From Comamonas serinivorans (GTDB taxonomy: Bacteria > Pseudomonadota > Gammaproteobacteria > Burkholderiales > Burkholderiaceae_C), in the NCBI RefSeq assembly GCF_002158865.1, contig NZ_CP021455.1:3472001-3536000 (forward strand): a stretch of DNA of 64,000 nucleotides. The letters are read 5' to 3'. Within the stretch, counting starts at the first letter, position 1; each line of letters opens with the position of its first letter. Under the pieces are notes generated by a model that saw only the letters and a list, made by a program, of their open reading frames with translations, was not told the origin of the DNA and made no database searches. This document shows positions 32,916 to 40,818 of the stretch, piece after piece. The translations under genes were made by a program, and so were the position numbers.

Positions 32916-34076
32916 ATGGATACCTGCATGGATTGCACACCGCTTTGGCGTCGAGCCGTTTCCACCGCCGCGTTGCTGGCCGTCACCACGCTGGCGGCTT
33001 GCGGCAGCGGAGACGACGACAGCGAACCGCACATCGCGTCACTCAAACTCCTGGGCGCCACCAGCCTGCCCACCGGCACGGCGTTCGACGGGGTGGAGTT
33101 CGGGGGCATCTCCGGCCTCGACCGGGCCCGGGACGGCAGCTACTGGGCCATCTCCGATGACCGCGGTGGCGAGCGTGGCACGCCGCGCTTTTACAACCTC
33201 AGCATCGACTACGGCGCCACCGGCCCGGTAACGGTGACCATCAATCGCCAGCTGTTCATGCAGCGCGCGGACGGCACACCGTTTCCCGCCACGGCCCGCA
33301 CCGTGGACCCCGAAGCCATACGCCTGGCCCCCAACGGCAACCTGTACTGGTCGTCCGAGGGCAATTGGGGCACGACGCCGGAAACGCTGTTCCAGCCCTT
33401 TGTGCGCGAGATGACACCCGACGGCCAGTTCGTGCGCGAGTTCAAGACGCCCAGCCTCTACAACTACGTGGACAACACCACGACAGGCGGGCGCAGCAAC
33501 AAGCTCTTCGAGGCCTTGACGGTGGCCGGTGACGGCACGGTGTACGTCGCCAACGAAGACGCGCTCATTCAGGACGGCTCGCTGACCACCGTTCAGGCCG
33601 GCAGCGTGGTTCGGGTGACGGCCCTGGACGCCAAGACCGGCGCGGCCACAGCTCAGTACGCCTATGAGCTGCCGAAGATCCCGGTGGATGCTCCGGCTGG
33701 CGCGCCCTTCGGCCCCGACAACGGCTTGTCGGACATGCTGGCCATCGGCGACCGCAAGTTCATCGCCGTGGAACGTGCGTTCGCATCGGGCATCGGCAAC
33801 ACCATCCGGCTGGTGGAAACCGAGATCACGAACGCGACCACCGACATCACCCACGAAGCCAGCCTGAAGACAGCGCGGTACACCCCGATGACCCGCAAGC
33901 TGCTGCTGGAGCTGCCCATCATCCACGCGGGGGTGAAGCTGGACAACATCGAGGCCATCACCTGGGGCAAGACCTTGCCCAACGGCCACCGCACCCTGGT
34001 GCTGGCAGCCGACAACAACTTCACCGCCGACACCCAGGCCAACCAATTCCTCGTGTTCGAAGTGCTGCCCGAGTGA
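32916..34076 (+). CDS. Esterase-like/phytase-like lipoprotein
   Basis: A 386-residue protein of the esterase-like activity of phytase family, a six-bladed-propeller-type fold often secreted. It has a lipoprotein signal (AALLAVTTLAACGSG, Cys in LAAC). Family motifs are GGISGLDRARDGSYWAISDDRG near the start, DPEAIRLAPNGNLYWSSEG, FEALTVAGDGTVYVANEDAL, and KLDNIEAITWGKTLPNGHRT at the end. I took the ATG at 32916; a TTG three codons upstream and an ATG at 32928 are alternatives. The substrate is not predictable. Confidence 0.88.
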   Translation: MDTCMDCTPLWRRAVSTAALLAVTTLAACGSGDDDSEPHIASLKLLGATSLPTGTAFDGVEFGGISGLDRARDGSYWAISDDRGGERGTPRFYNLSIDYGATGPVTVTINRQLFMQRADGTPFPATARTVDPEAIRLAPNGNLYWSSEGNWGTTPETLFQPFVREMTPDGQFVREFKTPSLYNYVDNTTTGGRSNKLFEALTVAGDGTVYVANEDALIQDGSLTTVQAGSVVRVTALDAKTGAATAQYAYELPKIPVDAPAGAPFGPDNGLSDMLAIGDRKFIAVERAFASGIGNTIRLVETEITNATTDITHEASLKTARYTPMTRKLLLELPIIHAGVKLDNIEAITWGKTLPNGHRTLVLAADNNFTADTQANQFLVFEVLPE

Positions 34077-34301
34077 AGGCGTCGCGCCAAAACCGGGTCA
34101 GGCTTGCGCCCCCCAGGAAGGCCCGATGCGTGCGCGGCACCACCTGCCTCCGGCACATGGGGAGCCAACCTGAGGGCGCAGGGGCGGCCTGGTGATCAGG
34201 CCGGCGACCCAGCCAAGTTCAGGTCCGCCACGCACGTCCATACCCCTGGATGCGATTGAAACAATGTGAGACAGCGGGAACTTCCCTGCAAATGGGCTTC
34301 C

Positions 34302-34766
34302 ATGAAAGGCATGTTCAAACGTTTCACTGCCGCTTCGTTCCTCCTGGCCTCCCTGGTCGTCACCGCCTTGCCCAGCGCGGCCCTTGCCCAGCAGATGGTG
34401 AGCATCTCCAAGACAGAGGCCAACATGCGCACAGGGCCAGGCACCCACCACGCGGTCAGCTGGTCTTTGGTCAAGGGCTTTCCGCTGCAGGTGGTGAGCC
34501 GCAAAGGCAATTGGCTCCAGGTACGCGATTTTGAGAACGACCGAGGGTGGGTGTTCCGCTCGCTGACCGGGAGCTCGCCGCATCACATCGTCAAGGCAAA
34601 TGTGGCCAACCTCCGATCAGAGCCCACGACGCGCAGCCAAGTCGCCGGCAAGCTTGTGTACGGCGAAGTGGTCACAACACTGGACAAGCGCCCAGGGTGG
34701 GTCAAGGTTCAGCGCGACACAGGCGTGAAGGGCTGGGTGTCTGACAACCTGCTGTGGGGGTGGTGA
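34302..34766 (+). CDS. Secreted bacterial SH3-domain protein
   Basis: A 154-residue exported protein with a signal peptide (FTAASFLLASLVVTALPSAALAQ) and two SH3-like domains. The first runs ISKTEANMRTGPGTHHAVSW to VRDFENDRGWVF; the second VKANVANLRSEPTTRSQVAG to DTGVKGWVSDNLLWGW. Such domains bind cell-wall or act in periplasmic protein contacts. The ATG at 34302 gives a proper signal peptide; an ATG three codons further in is possible. It stands alone. Confidence 0.88.
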   Translation: MKGMFKRFTAASFLLASLVVTALPSAALAQQMVSISKTEANMRTGPGTHHAVSWSLVKGFPLQVVSRKGNWLQVRDFENDRGWVFRSLTGSSPHHIVKANVANLRSEPTTRSQVAGKLVYGEVVTTLDKRPGWVKVQRDTGVKGWVSDNLLWGW

Positions 34767-34953
34767 GCCCTTGGGATGCGGCGTGACAGCCCGACGTTGC
34801 AAGCGCTGCTTGGCTTCAACGCTTCTTGGACTGGCTGTCTCGTGGGTGCGCTGCGCCTGCTGCGGCCTCACGGACTCAGATGAGGACTGCTCCGTCACGC
34901 TGGACAAGCGCCGTCGCACATGCCAGCGCTCGCCCGAAGGTGCGCTCGGCGCT

Positions 34954-35739
34954 TCAGTCTGCGTAGCCAGGGTTGGTGCGGTCCAGCACCCGCATCATGG
35001 CCGCGAAGTACAGCGCCTCGCGCTCGGCGCGCGGGTGGCTGTCGTTCGGGTTCGGCTTGTCGACCTTGGCCACCATCTCGTCGGACAGCAGCGCCAGCGG
35101 CTTGCCCGTGGCCATGGCCAGCAGCTGCGCCTTGCAGACGCGCTCGAGCCGGTACAGCCGGCGGTAGGCCTGGGCCACGGTGTCGCCCACGGTCACGACG
35201 CCGTGGTTCTTCATGAACAACACGTGCTTGTCGCCGATGATGCCGGCCAGGCGCTCGCCCTCGCTGAGCTCGGCCGCCAGGCCCGTGTAGCCGTCGTCGT
35301 AAGCGATGTTCTTGGCGAGGAAGGCCGCGGTCTGGCTGCCCGGCAACAGACGGTTGTCCTCCAGCATGTTGAGCGCCAGCGCCCAGGTCTGGTGGGTGTG
35401 CAGCACCACCTTGGCGCCCGTGATGCGGTGCAGCGGCGCATGGATGCTCAGCGCGCTGAGCTCCAGGCTGCCGCGCCCTTCCAGGATCTCGCCCTGCTCG
35501 TTGAACACGATCAGGTCGCTGGCCCGGGCCTCGGACCAGTGCAGGCCGAAGGGCAGGACCAGAAAGCGGTCCGTCGTGCCTGGCACGACCATGGTGAAGT
35601 GGTTGTCGATGCCTTCCTCCAGGCCGTCGTGCACGGCCAGCCGGTTGGCGGCGGCCAGGTGCACGCGCGCCTGGCGGACGGCGTCGTCGGGCGTGACGGC
35701 ATGCAGGTGGCTGGCGGTTCTGGGTGCGGTGGCGTTCAT
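34954..35739 (-). CDS. Class II aldolase/adducin-family protein
   Basis: A 261-residue metal-dependent aldolase-fold protein, related to L-fuculose-phosphate aldolase and adducin head domains. The zinc-ligand motif is LHTHQTWALALN, the third His is in MKNHGVVTVG, and the early GIDNHFTMVVPGTTDRFLV is typical. The substrate is not predictable, since this subgroup contains many enzymes of unknown specificity. It is isolated, downstream in sequence from the remnant strip beside the ars operon. Confidence 0.88.
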   Translation of the reverse strand: MNATAPRTASHLHAVTPDDAVRQARVHLAAANRLAVHDGLEEGIDNHFTMVVPGTTDRFLVLPFGLHWSEARASDLIVFNEQGEILEGRGSLELSALSIHAPLHRITGAKVVLHTHQTWALALNMLEDNRLLPGSQTAAFLAKNIAYDDGYTGLAAELSEGERLAGIIGDKHVLFMKNHGVVTVGDTVAQAYRRLYRLERVCKAQLLAMATGKPLALLSDEMVAKVDKPNPNDSHPRAEREALYFAAMMRVLDRTNPGYAD

Positions 35740-35819
35740 GGGTCCTCGGGGGGCTGGGTTGACATCAAATCCTGTGGCCGGGACGGCTGCCGGTCCGCAG
35801 GCATTGTCCCGTCTCGAGC

Positions 35820-35972
35820 CTAAAGATCTGTCCCCAAGGAAACTGCCACAGCAACGCAGTGCGCCAGTCTGTGCCCTTGCCGAACTGGGCCAGCTTCTCG
35901 AGCGCCGAATCGACGGGGTTCAGCGGCGTCCACAACGGTCGGGGCGCGATGGCGTTGACGCGGATGCAGCGG
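35820..35972 (-). pseudogene. Remnant of a short-chain dehydrogenase/reductase gene
   Basis: Reading the minus strand from about 35972 gives LAGRCIRVNAIAPRPLWTPL and then NPVDSALEKLAQFGK. The RVNAIAPGP-type motif followed by WTPLNP and EK..FG is characteristic of SDR oxidoreductases just before their C-terminal substrate lid. No start, Rossmann motif or catalytic YxxxK remains, so this is a fragment. It begins about 10 bp after the stop of the ABC ATPase remnant, suggesting a deletion that joined two gene ends. Confidence 0.65.
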
Positions 35973-35981
35973 CCAGCCAGG

Positions 35982-36225
35982 TCACGCCGGCAAGGGGTGG
36001 TGGCAAGCCACCACGCGTCCGGGACGCCTGCGGCAGCTCTCGCAACTCCGGCACCTCACTGCGGCAACGTTCACTGACCTGAGGAAGCAGCACCCCGAGG
36101 GCACGTTGAGCGGTGATGGCATGCCCTGGCTGCTGGGCTTCAGCCCGCCCTCGGGACGCGCGTCGACGGTGGGGATCGCCGCCAGCAGGATGGCGGTGGC
36201 GCGCCGTACAGGCGCCGTGTCGCGC
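35982..36225 (-). pseudogene. Degraded C-terminus of an oligo/dipeptide ABC transporter ATPase
   Basis: Across three reading frames the minus strand preserves the hallmark C-terminus of OppD/DppF-type ATPases: RRATAILLAAIPTVDARPEG, then GMPSPLNVPSGCCF, a shift to SERCRSEVPELRELP, and a further shift to VACHHPLPA with a stop at 35982. Intact relatives read PSPLNPPSGC.FHPRCP and end with VACH.P. At least two frameshifts or small deletions separate the pieces. No Walker motifs remain. Adjacent to the arsH stop (36249). Confidence 0.7.
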
Positions 36226-36248
36226 AGCTCGCATGGATGTTGCGCACC

Positions 36249-36965
36249 TCACAGGCTGCGCAGGTTGACCCGCTTGGACAGCGCCTCAGCGCTCTCGCGC
36301 CGTTCGCTGTAGCGGTCCACCAGGTAGCCCGCGCAGTCGCGCGTCAGCAGCGTGAACTTCACCAGTTCCTCCATCACATCCACCACGCGCTCATAGTAGG
36401 GCGAGGGCTTCATGCGGCCATCTTCATCGAACTCGGCGAAGGCCTTGGCCACCGACGACTGGTTGGGGATGGTCAGCATGCGCATCCAGCGACCCAGCAC
36501 GCGGAGCTGGTTCACCGCGTTGAAGGACTGCGAGCCGCCCGACACCTCCATGACAGCCAGCGTCTTGCCCTGCGTCGGCCGCACCGATCCGACCGACAGC
36601 GGAATCCAGTCGATCTGCGACTTCATGATGCCGGTCATGGCCCCGTGCCGCTCGGGCGAGCACCACACCATGCCCTCGGACCACTGCGCCAGGTCGCGCA
36701 GCTCCTGCGCCTTGGGGTGGTCCTCCGGCGCGCCATCGGGCTGCGGCAGGCCGCGCGGATCGAAGATGCGCGGCTCGGCGCCCATGGCGTGCAGCAGCCG
36801 GGCCGCTTCCTCGGTCAGCAGCCGGCTGTAGGAGCGCTCGCGCACGGAGCCGTAGAGCAGCAGGATGCGCGGCGGATGGGTGGCGCGCTCGGCCGGCAGC
36901 AGCCGCGCCAGGTCGGGCCGGCGGAAGTGGTCGGCGTCGATGTTCGGCAGTTCAGGGCTTGGCAA
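36249..36965 (-). CDS. arsH: ArsH-type NADPH-dependent FMN reductase / organoarsenical oxidase
   Basis: ArsH is a flavoprotein that oxidises trivalent organoarsenicals in characterised members. The 238-residue product has the flavodoxin-like GSVRERSYSRLLTEEA, the SPERHGAMTGIMKSQIDWIP motif that defines ArsH, and GKTLAVMEVSGGSQSFNAVN. The likely start is a TTG at 36965 within the end of arsC, a 14-base overlap that suggests coupling. Last gene of the ars operon. Confidence 0.93.
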   Translation of the reverse strand: MPSPELPNIDADHFRRPDLARLLPAERATHPPRILLLYGSVRERSYSRLLTEEAARLLHAMGAEPRIFDPRGLPQPDGAPEDHPKAQELRDLAQWSEGMVWCSPERHGAMTGIMKSQIDWIPLSVGSVRPTQGKTLAVMEVSGGSQSFNAVNQLRVLGRWMRMLTIPNQSSVAKAFAEFDEDGRMKPSPYYERVVDVMEELVKFTLLTRDCAGYLVDRYSERRESAEALSKRVNLRSL

Positions 36966-37383
36966 TGCGCGCTCCCTTGGCGTCGATGACGGCCTCGCCG
37001 TCTTCCTTGGTGAAGGCGCCTTGCTGCGGCTGCGGCAGCAGGTCCAGCACGGCTTCCGAAGGCCGGCACAGCCGCGTGCCCAGCGGTGTGACGACGATGG
37101 GCCGGTTGATGAGGATGGGCTCTTGCAGCATGAAGTCGATCAACTGCGCGTCGGTCCACGTAGTGCTGTCAAGGCCCAGCGCTTCGTAGGGCGTTCCCTT
37201 CTTGCGCAGCAGTTCGCGCGGCGTGATGCCCATGGCGGCGATAAGCCGCACCAGCGTAGCCCGGTCGGGTGGCGTCTTCAGGTACTCGATGACCTGCGGT
37301 TCCGCACCGCTGTTGCGGATCATCGCCAGCGTGTTGCGCGAGGTGCCGCAGGCGGGGTTGTGGTAGATCGTGATGTCGCTCAT
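36952..37383 (-). CDS. arsC: Arsenate reductase, glutaredoxin-coupled type
   Basis: ArsC reduces arsenate to arsenite using glutaredoxin and glutathione. The 143-residue product has the catalytic Cys in NPACGTSRNTLAMI and the conserved YLKTPPDRATLVRL; INRPIVVTPLGTRLCRP supplies the arginines that bind arsenate. The C-terminal tail is longer than the core fold requires. It lies 29 bp after arsB. Confidence 0.94.
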   Translation of the reverse strand: MSDITIYHNPACGTSRNTLAMIRNSGAEPQVIEYLKTPPDRATLVRLIAAMGITPRELLRKKGTPYEALGLDSTTWTDAQLIDFMLQEPILINRPIVVTPLGTRLCRPSEAVLDLLPQPQQGAFTKEDGEAVIDAKGARIAKP

Positions 37384-37411
37384 GGTGGTTCCTTGTGAAC
37401 AGTCGCCGCGG

Positions 37412-38698
37412 TCAAGCCAGGCTCAAGCGCAGCGCCAGGGCCGCCAGCGTGACCAGCAGCACGGGCAGCGTGAGCACGATGCCCACGCGGAAGTAGGTAC
37501 CCCAGGCGATGGTGGTCCCCTTCTTCTGGAGCACGTGCAGCCACAGCAGCGTGGCCAGGCTGCCGATGGGCGTGATCTTGGGGCCGAGGTCGCAGCCGAT
37601 GACGTTGGCGTAGACCATGGCCTCCTTCACCACGCCGCTGGCCTGCGATGCGTCGATGGACAGCGCGCCGATGAGCACCGTGGGCATGTTGTTCATGACC
37701 GAGGACAGCAAGGCCGTGAGCACGCCCGTGCCGATGGCCGCACCCCAGATGCCGCCCTGCGCGAACACGTCCAGTAGCGCGGCGATGCGGTCGGTCAGGC
37801 CGGCATTGCGCAAACCGTAGACCACCAGGTACATGCCCAGCGAGAACACCACGATCTGCCAGGGCGCGCCGTGCAGCACCTTGCGCGTGCTGATGACGTG
37901 GCCCCGGGTCGCGACGGCCAGCAGCACCACGGCGGCCACGGCCGCGACTGCGCTGACCGGCACGCCCAGGGGCTCCAGGCCGAAGAAGCCGACCAGCAGC
38001 AGGACCAGCACCACCCAGCCGGCGCGGAAGGTGGCCGGGTCGCGGATGGCCTCTCCCGGCGTCTTGAGCTGGGCCAGGTCGTAGCGCGCCGGCACGTCCC
38101 GGCCGAAGTACAGCAGCAGGACCAGCAGGCTGGCCAGCACGGCCGCGATGTTGACCGGCACCATCACGGCCGCGTATTGCGTGAAGCCCAGACGGAAGAA
38201 ATCGGCCGATACGATGTTGACCAGGTTGGACACGATCAGCGGCAGGCTGGCTGTGTCGGCGATGAAGCCGGCGGCCATCACGAAGGCCAGCGTGGCGGCC
38301 GGCGAGAAGCCCAGCGCGACCAGCATCGCCATGACGATGGGCGTGAGGATCAGCGCCGCGCCATCGTTGGCGAACAGCGCTGCCACGGCCGCACCCAGCA
38401 GCACGATGAAGGCGAACAGCCGGCGGCCGTTGCCGCCGCCCCAGCGGGCCACGTGCAGCGCGGCCCATTCGAAGAAGCCAGCCTCGTCCAGCAGCAGGCT
38501 GATGAGGATGACCGCCACGAACGTGGCGGTCGCATTCCACACGATGCCCCACACCACGGCGATGTCGGCCAGGTGCACCACGCCGAAGACCAGGGCCAGC
38601 ACGGCGCCCAGCGACGCGCTCCAGCCGATGCCCAGGCCACGCGGTTGCCAGATGACCAGGACGAGCGTGAACACAAAGATGAGGATGGCCGGGAGCAT
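37412..38698 (-). CDS. arsB: Arsenite efflux pump ArsB
   Basis: ArsB is an inner-membrane arsenite/antimonite carrier, proton-driven or energised by ArsA (absent here). The 428-residue protein has about twelve membrane segments and the typical ArsB motifs WNATATFVAVILISLLLDEAG, FANDGAALILTPIV, SSVMNNMPTVLIGAL and CDLGPKITPIGSLATLLWLH. The ATG at 38698 fits the family; upstream in-frame codons are spurious. Preceded by arsR with a 106-bp gap. Confidence 0.95.
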   Translation of the reverse strand: MLPAILIFVFTLVLVIWQPRGLGIGWSASLGAVLALVFGVVHLADIAVVWGIVWNATATFVAVILISLLLDEAGFFEWAALHVARWGGGNGRRLFAFIVLLGAAVAALFANDGAALILTPIVMAMLVALGFSPAATLAFVMAAGFIADTASLPLIVSNLVNIVSADFFRLGFTQYAAVMVPVNIAAVLASLLVLLLYFGRDVPARYDLAQLKTPGEAIRDPATFRAGWVVLVLLLVGFFGLEPLGVPVSAVAAVAAVVLLAVATRGHVISTRKVLHGAPWQIVVFSLGMYLVVYGLRNAGLTDRIAALLDVFAQGGIWGAAIGTGVLTALLSSVMNNMPTVLIGALSIDASQASGVVKEAMVYANVIGCDLGPKITPIGSLATLLWLHVLQKKGTTIAWGTYFRVGIVLTLPVLLVTLAALALRLSLA

Positions 38699-38804
38699 GG
38701 GGAGGTCTTCAAAGGGAAAGAGAAAGGGAACGGGAAAGACAGACGTTGCCCACGCGGACTGCAAGAAAGGTCAGGGCTTGACAGGTGATCGCGGGAGGCA
38801 GCGT

Positions 38805-39131
38805 TCAACAGCGACGGACAGCTGCCGCATCGGTGAGAACGCACACCGAGCCCTCACAACAGTTCTTGGTGAGGTAATCCAAGAGCTCATTCATCGTGGT
38901 GAACGCAGCCCGGTAAATCAGGTGACGGCCTTGGCGCTCCTGGGTCACCAGGCCTGCATGGCTCAGCTCCTTGAGGTGGAAGGACAGCGTGCTGGCCGCT
39001 ACCCCCAACTGTTCGACCATCACCGTGGGCGTCATGCCCTCCGGACCTGCGACGACCAGGGCGCGAAACAGACGCAGGCGCACGGCTTGCGCCAAGGCAG
39101 CGAGCGCTTGAACGGCTTGATCTTCTTGCAT
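38805..39131 (-). CDS. arsR: ArsR-family arsenical-responsive repressor
   Basis: A 108-residue winged-helix repressor expected to leave its operator when it binds arsenite. The DNA-recognition region is VMVEQLGVAASTLSFHLKELSHAGLV. Cysteines suited to As(III) binding occur near the C-terminus (KNCCEGSVC, and a final Cys), unlike the ELCVC motif in the recognition helix of E. coli ArsR; this C-terminal site type occurs in other ArsR members. No clear ribosome-binding site precedes the ATG, so a leaderless start is possible. First gene of arsR-B-C-H. Confidence 0.93.
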   Translation of the reverse strand: MQEDQAVQALAALAQAVRLRLFRALVVAGPEGMTPTVMVEQLGVAASTLSFHLKELSHAGLVTQERQGRHLIYRAAFTTMNELLDYLTKNCCEGSVCVLTDAAAVRRC

Positions 39132-39146
39132 GCATCAATATTACTA

Positions 39147-39167
39147 AATTCATGGAAATATGGAATT
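39147..39167. promoter_or_regulatory. Likely ArsR operator and promoter of the ars operon
   Basis: An imperfect inverted repeat (AATTC...GAATT, 21 bp) lies in an AT-rich patch 16 bp upstream of arsR, clearly different from the surrounding GC-rich DNA. A TAATAT hexamer on the minus strand between it and the ATG may be the -10 box. Confidence 0.5.
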
Positions 39168-39313
39168 GATTATGAGCTTCGTATGGTGCATCGCTGGGGC
39201 GCGCTCACCGACCGCTACGCCGCCAGAACTTATGCATAGCCTGTCACGCCAATCCACTGGGGCAGCAGCGCCAGGTTAACCGCGCGAGACGCTACATGGC
39301 GGCTACATGAAGC

Positions 39314-39352
39314 CAAAAAGAAAACCCCGCTATCCAATCGATAGCGGGGTTT
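39314..39352 (-). terminator. Intrinsic terminator of the tRNA-Thr gene
   Basis: A perfect 13-bp stem (AAACCCCGCTATC/GATAGCGGGGTTT) with a short loop is followed on the minus strand by a T-rich tail. It lies 13 bp beyond the 3' end of the tRNA. Confidence 0.9.
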
Positions 39353-39364
39353 CCTTGTTGTATC

Positions 39365-39440
39365 TGGTGCCGGTGAAAGGAGTCGAACCCTCGACCTTCT
39401 CATTACGAATGAGCTGCTCTACCAACTGAGCTACACCGGC
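39365..39440 (-). tRNA. thrW: tRNA-Thr (anticodon CGT)
   Basis: A 76-nt cloverleaf on the minus strand: acceptor stem GCCGGTG/CACCGGC, D-arm GCTCAGTTGGTAGAGC, anticodon loop TTCGTAA with anticodon CGT reading ACG, T-arm GTCGAGGGTTCGACTCC core, and encoded CCA. The 27-43 pair of the anticodon stem is a mismatch. Followed by a strong terminator. Its 3' end faces the ars operon, a common setting for integration of mobile DNA, though no attachment-site repeat was found. Confidence 0.96.
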
Positions 39441-39526
39441 GAAAGACTGTCATTCTAGCGCGATTTTGGCCTCATCGTCCACAGCCGGCAAAAATTATCA
39501 CCGCCTCGATCCGCGTGAACCGAGCG

Positions 39527-40537
39527 TCAGCTTTGTTCGTTGTGGTACGCCGTGACGCGCTCGACCTCGTTCTTGCTGCCCAGCACCACAGCCACGCGCT
39601 CATGCAGCTTGGTGGGCTGGATGTCGAGGATGCGCTGGCGGCCATTGGTGGCGGCACCACCCGCTTGCTCGACGAGCCAGCCCATGGGGTTGGCTTCATA
39701 CAGCAGGCGCAGCTTGCCGGGCTTGTTGGGTTCACGCTGATCCCAGGGGTACATGAAGATGCCGCCACGCGACAGGATGCGATGCACGTCCGCCACCATG
39801 GACGCGATCCAGCGCATGTTGAAGTCCTTGCCACGCGGCCCTTGGGTGCCCGCCAGACACTCGTCGATGTAGCGCTTGACCGGGGCATCCCAGTGCCGCA
39901 TGTTGCTCATGTTGATGGCGAATTCCTTGGTGTCCTCGGGAATGCGGACGTTGTCGCGCGTCAGCACGAAGGACCCCAGCTCGCGGTCCAGCGTGAACAT
40001 GGCCACACCGTCACCCACCGTCAGCACCAGCGTGGTCTGGGGGCCATACACGCAGTAGCCGGCCGCGACCTGCTGGTTGCCGGGCTGCAGGAAGTCCTGC
40101 TCGGTCACGCCGGGGTGGCCTTCGGGCTTCTTGAACACGCTGAAGATGGTGCCGATGCTGACGTTGACGTCGATGTTGGACGAGCCGTCCAGCGGGTCGA
40201 ACATCAGCAGGTACTCGCCCTGCGGATAGCGGTTGGGCACGACGTAGATGCCTTCCATCTCCTCAGACGCCATGGCCGCCAAATGGCCGCCCCACTCGTT
40301 GGCGTCGATGAGCACCTCGTTGGCGATGATGTCGAGCTTCTTTTGGACCTCGCCCTGCACGTTCTCACTGCCGGCCGAGCCCATCACGTCACCCAACTCG
40401 CCCTTGTTGACGCTGTAGCTGATGCGCTTGCAGGCCCGCGCGACGACCTCCAGCAACAGGCGCAATTGGGCGGGGATGAGGCCGTCCACGCGCTGCTGCT
40501 CGACCAGGTAGCGGGAGAGGGAAATCTGTTTGCTCAT
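39527..40537 (-). CDS. fbp: Fructose-1,6-bisphosphatase class I
   Basis: FBPase hydrolyses fructose 1,6-bisphosphate in gluconeogenesis. The 336-residue product has the metal-binding LMFDPLDGSSNIDVNVSIGT, the NMRWIASMVADVHRIL segment, and the substrate motif GKLRLLYEANPMGWLVEQAGG. The ATG at 40537 (MSKQISLSRYLVEQQ) fits the family; the frame is open 28 codons further without similarity. It stands with pepN in the same direction, 281 bp apart. Confidence 0.96.
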   Translation of the reverse strand: MSKQISLSRYLVEQQRVDGLIPAQLRLLLEVVARACKRISYSVNKGELGDVMGSAGSENVQGEVQKKLDIIANEVLIDANEWGGHLAAMASEEMEGIYVVPNRYPQGEYLLMFDPLDGSSNIDVNVSIGTIFSVFKKPEGHPGVTEQDFLQPGNQQVAAGYCVYGPQTTLVLTVGDGVAMFTLDRELGSFVLTRDNVRIPEDTKEFAINMSNMRHWDAPVKRYIDECLAGTQGPRGKDFNMRWIASMVADVHRILSRGGIFMYPWDQREPNKPGKLRLLYEANPMGWLVEQAGGAATNGRQRILDIQPTKLHERVAVVLGSKNEVERVTAYHNEQS

Positions 40538-40818
40538 GGTGAATGCTCTCGAAGAAAGAAAAAATCGGTCGGTGACGCCCCCAGCGGGCTCAGGGGTCGC
40601 AGGCGCCAGCCCCGCGTCCATGTCTCCGGTCTACCCGCCAGTCCCTGCTGACCCGCCGGGGCCGGGGCCTTCGCAAGGCGGCTTGGTGTGACGAACCCGC
40701 CCGCCTCGGTCGGACCTGGGCATCGAAGGGCCTCAATGACAGCCCCGCACGCCCGAAGGCTCACAAGTCACCACCGCACAGCGCCCCTGAACCGACGGTC
40801 GCTCGGATGCAGCAGGCC

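Noticed and set aside
34230..34260. CATACCCC motif resembling the right end of the 52-bp element
   Set aside because: No matching left arm; a single 8-base similarity is expected by chance.
39186..39313. Possible integrase remnant or attachment site between arsR and the tRNA terminator
   Set aside because: No recombinase motif and no repeat of the tRNA 3' sequence nearby could be found.
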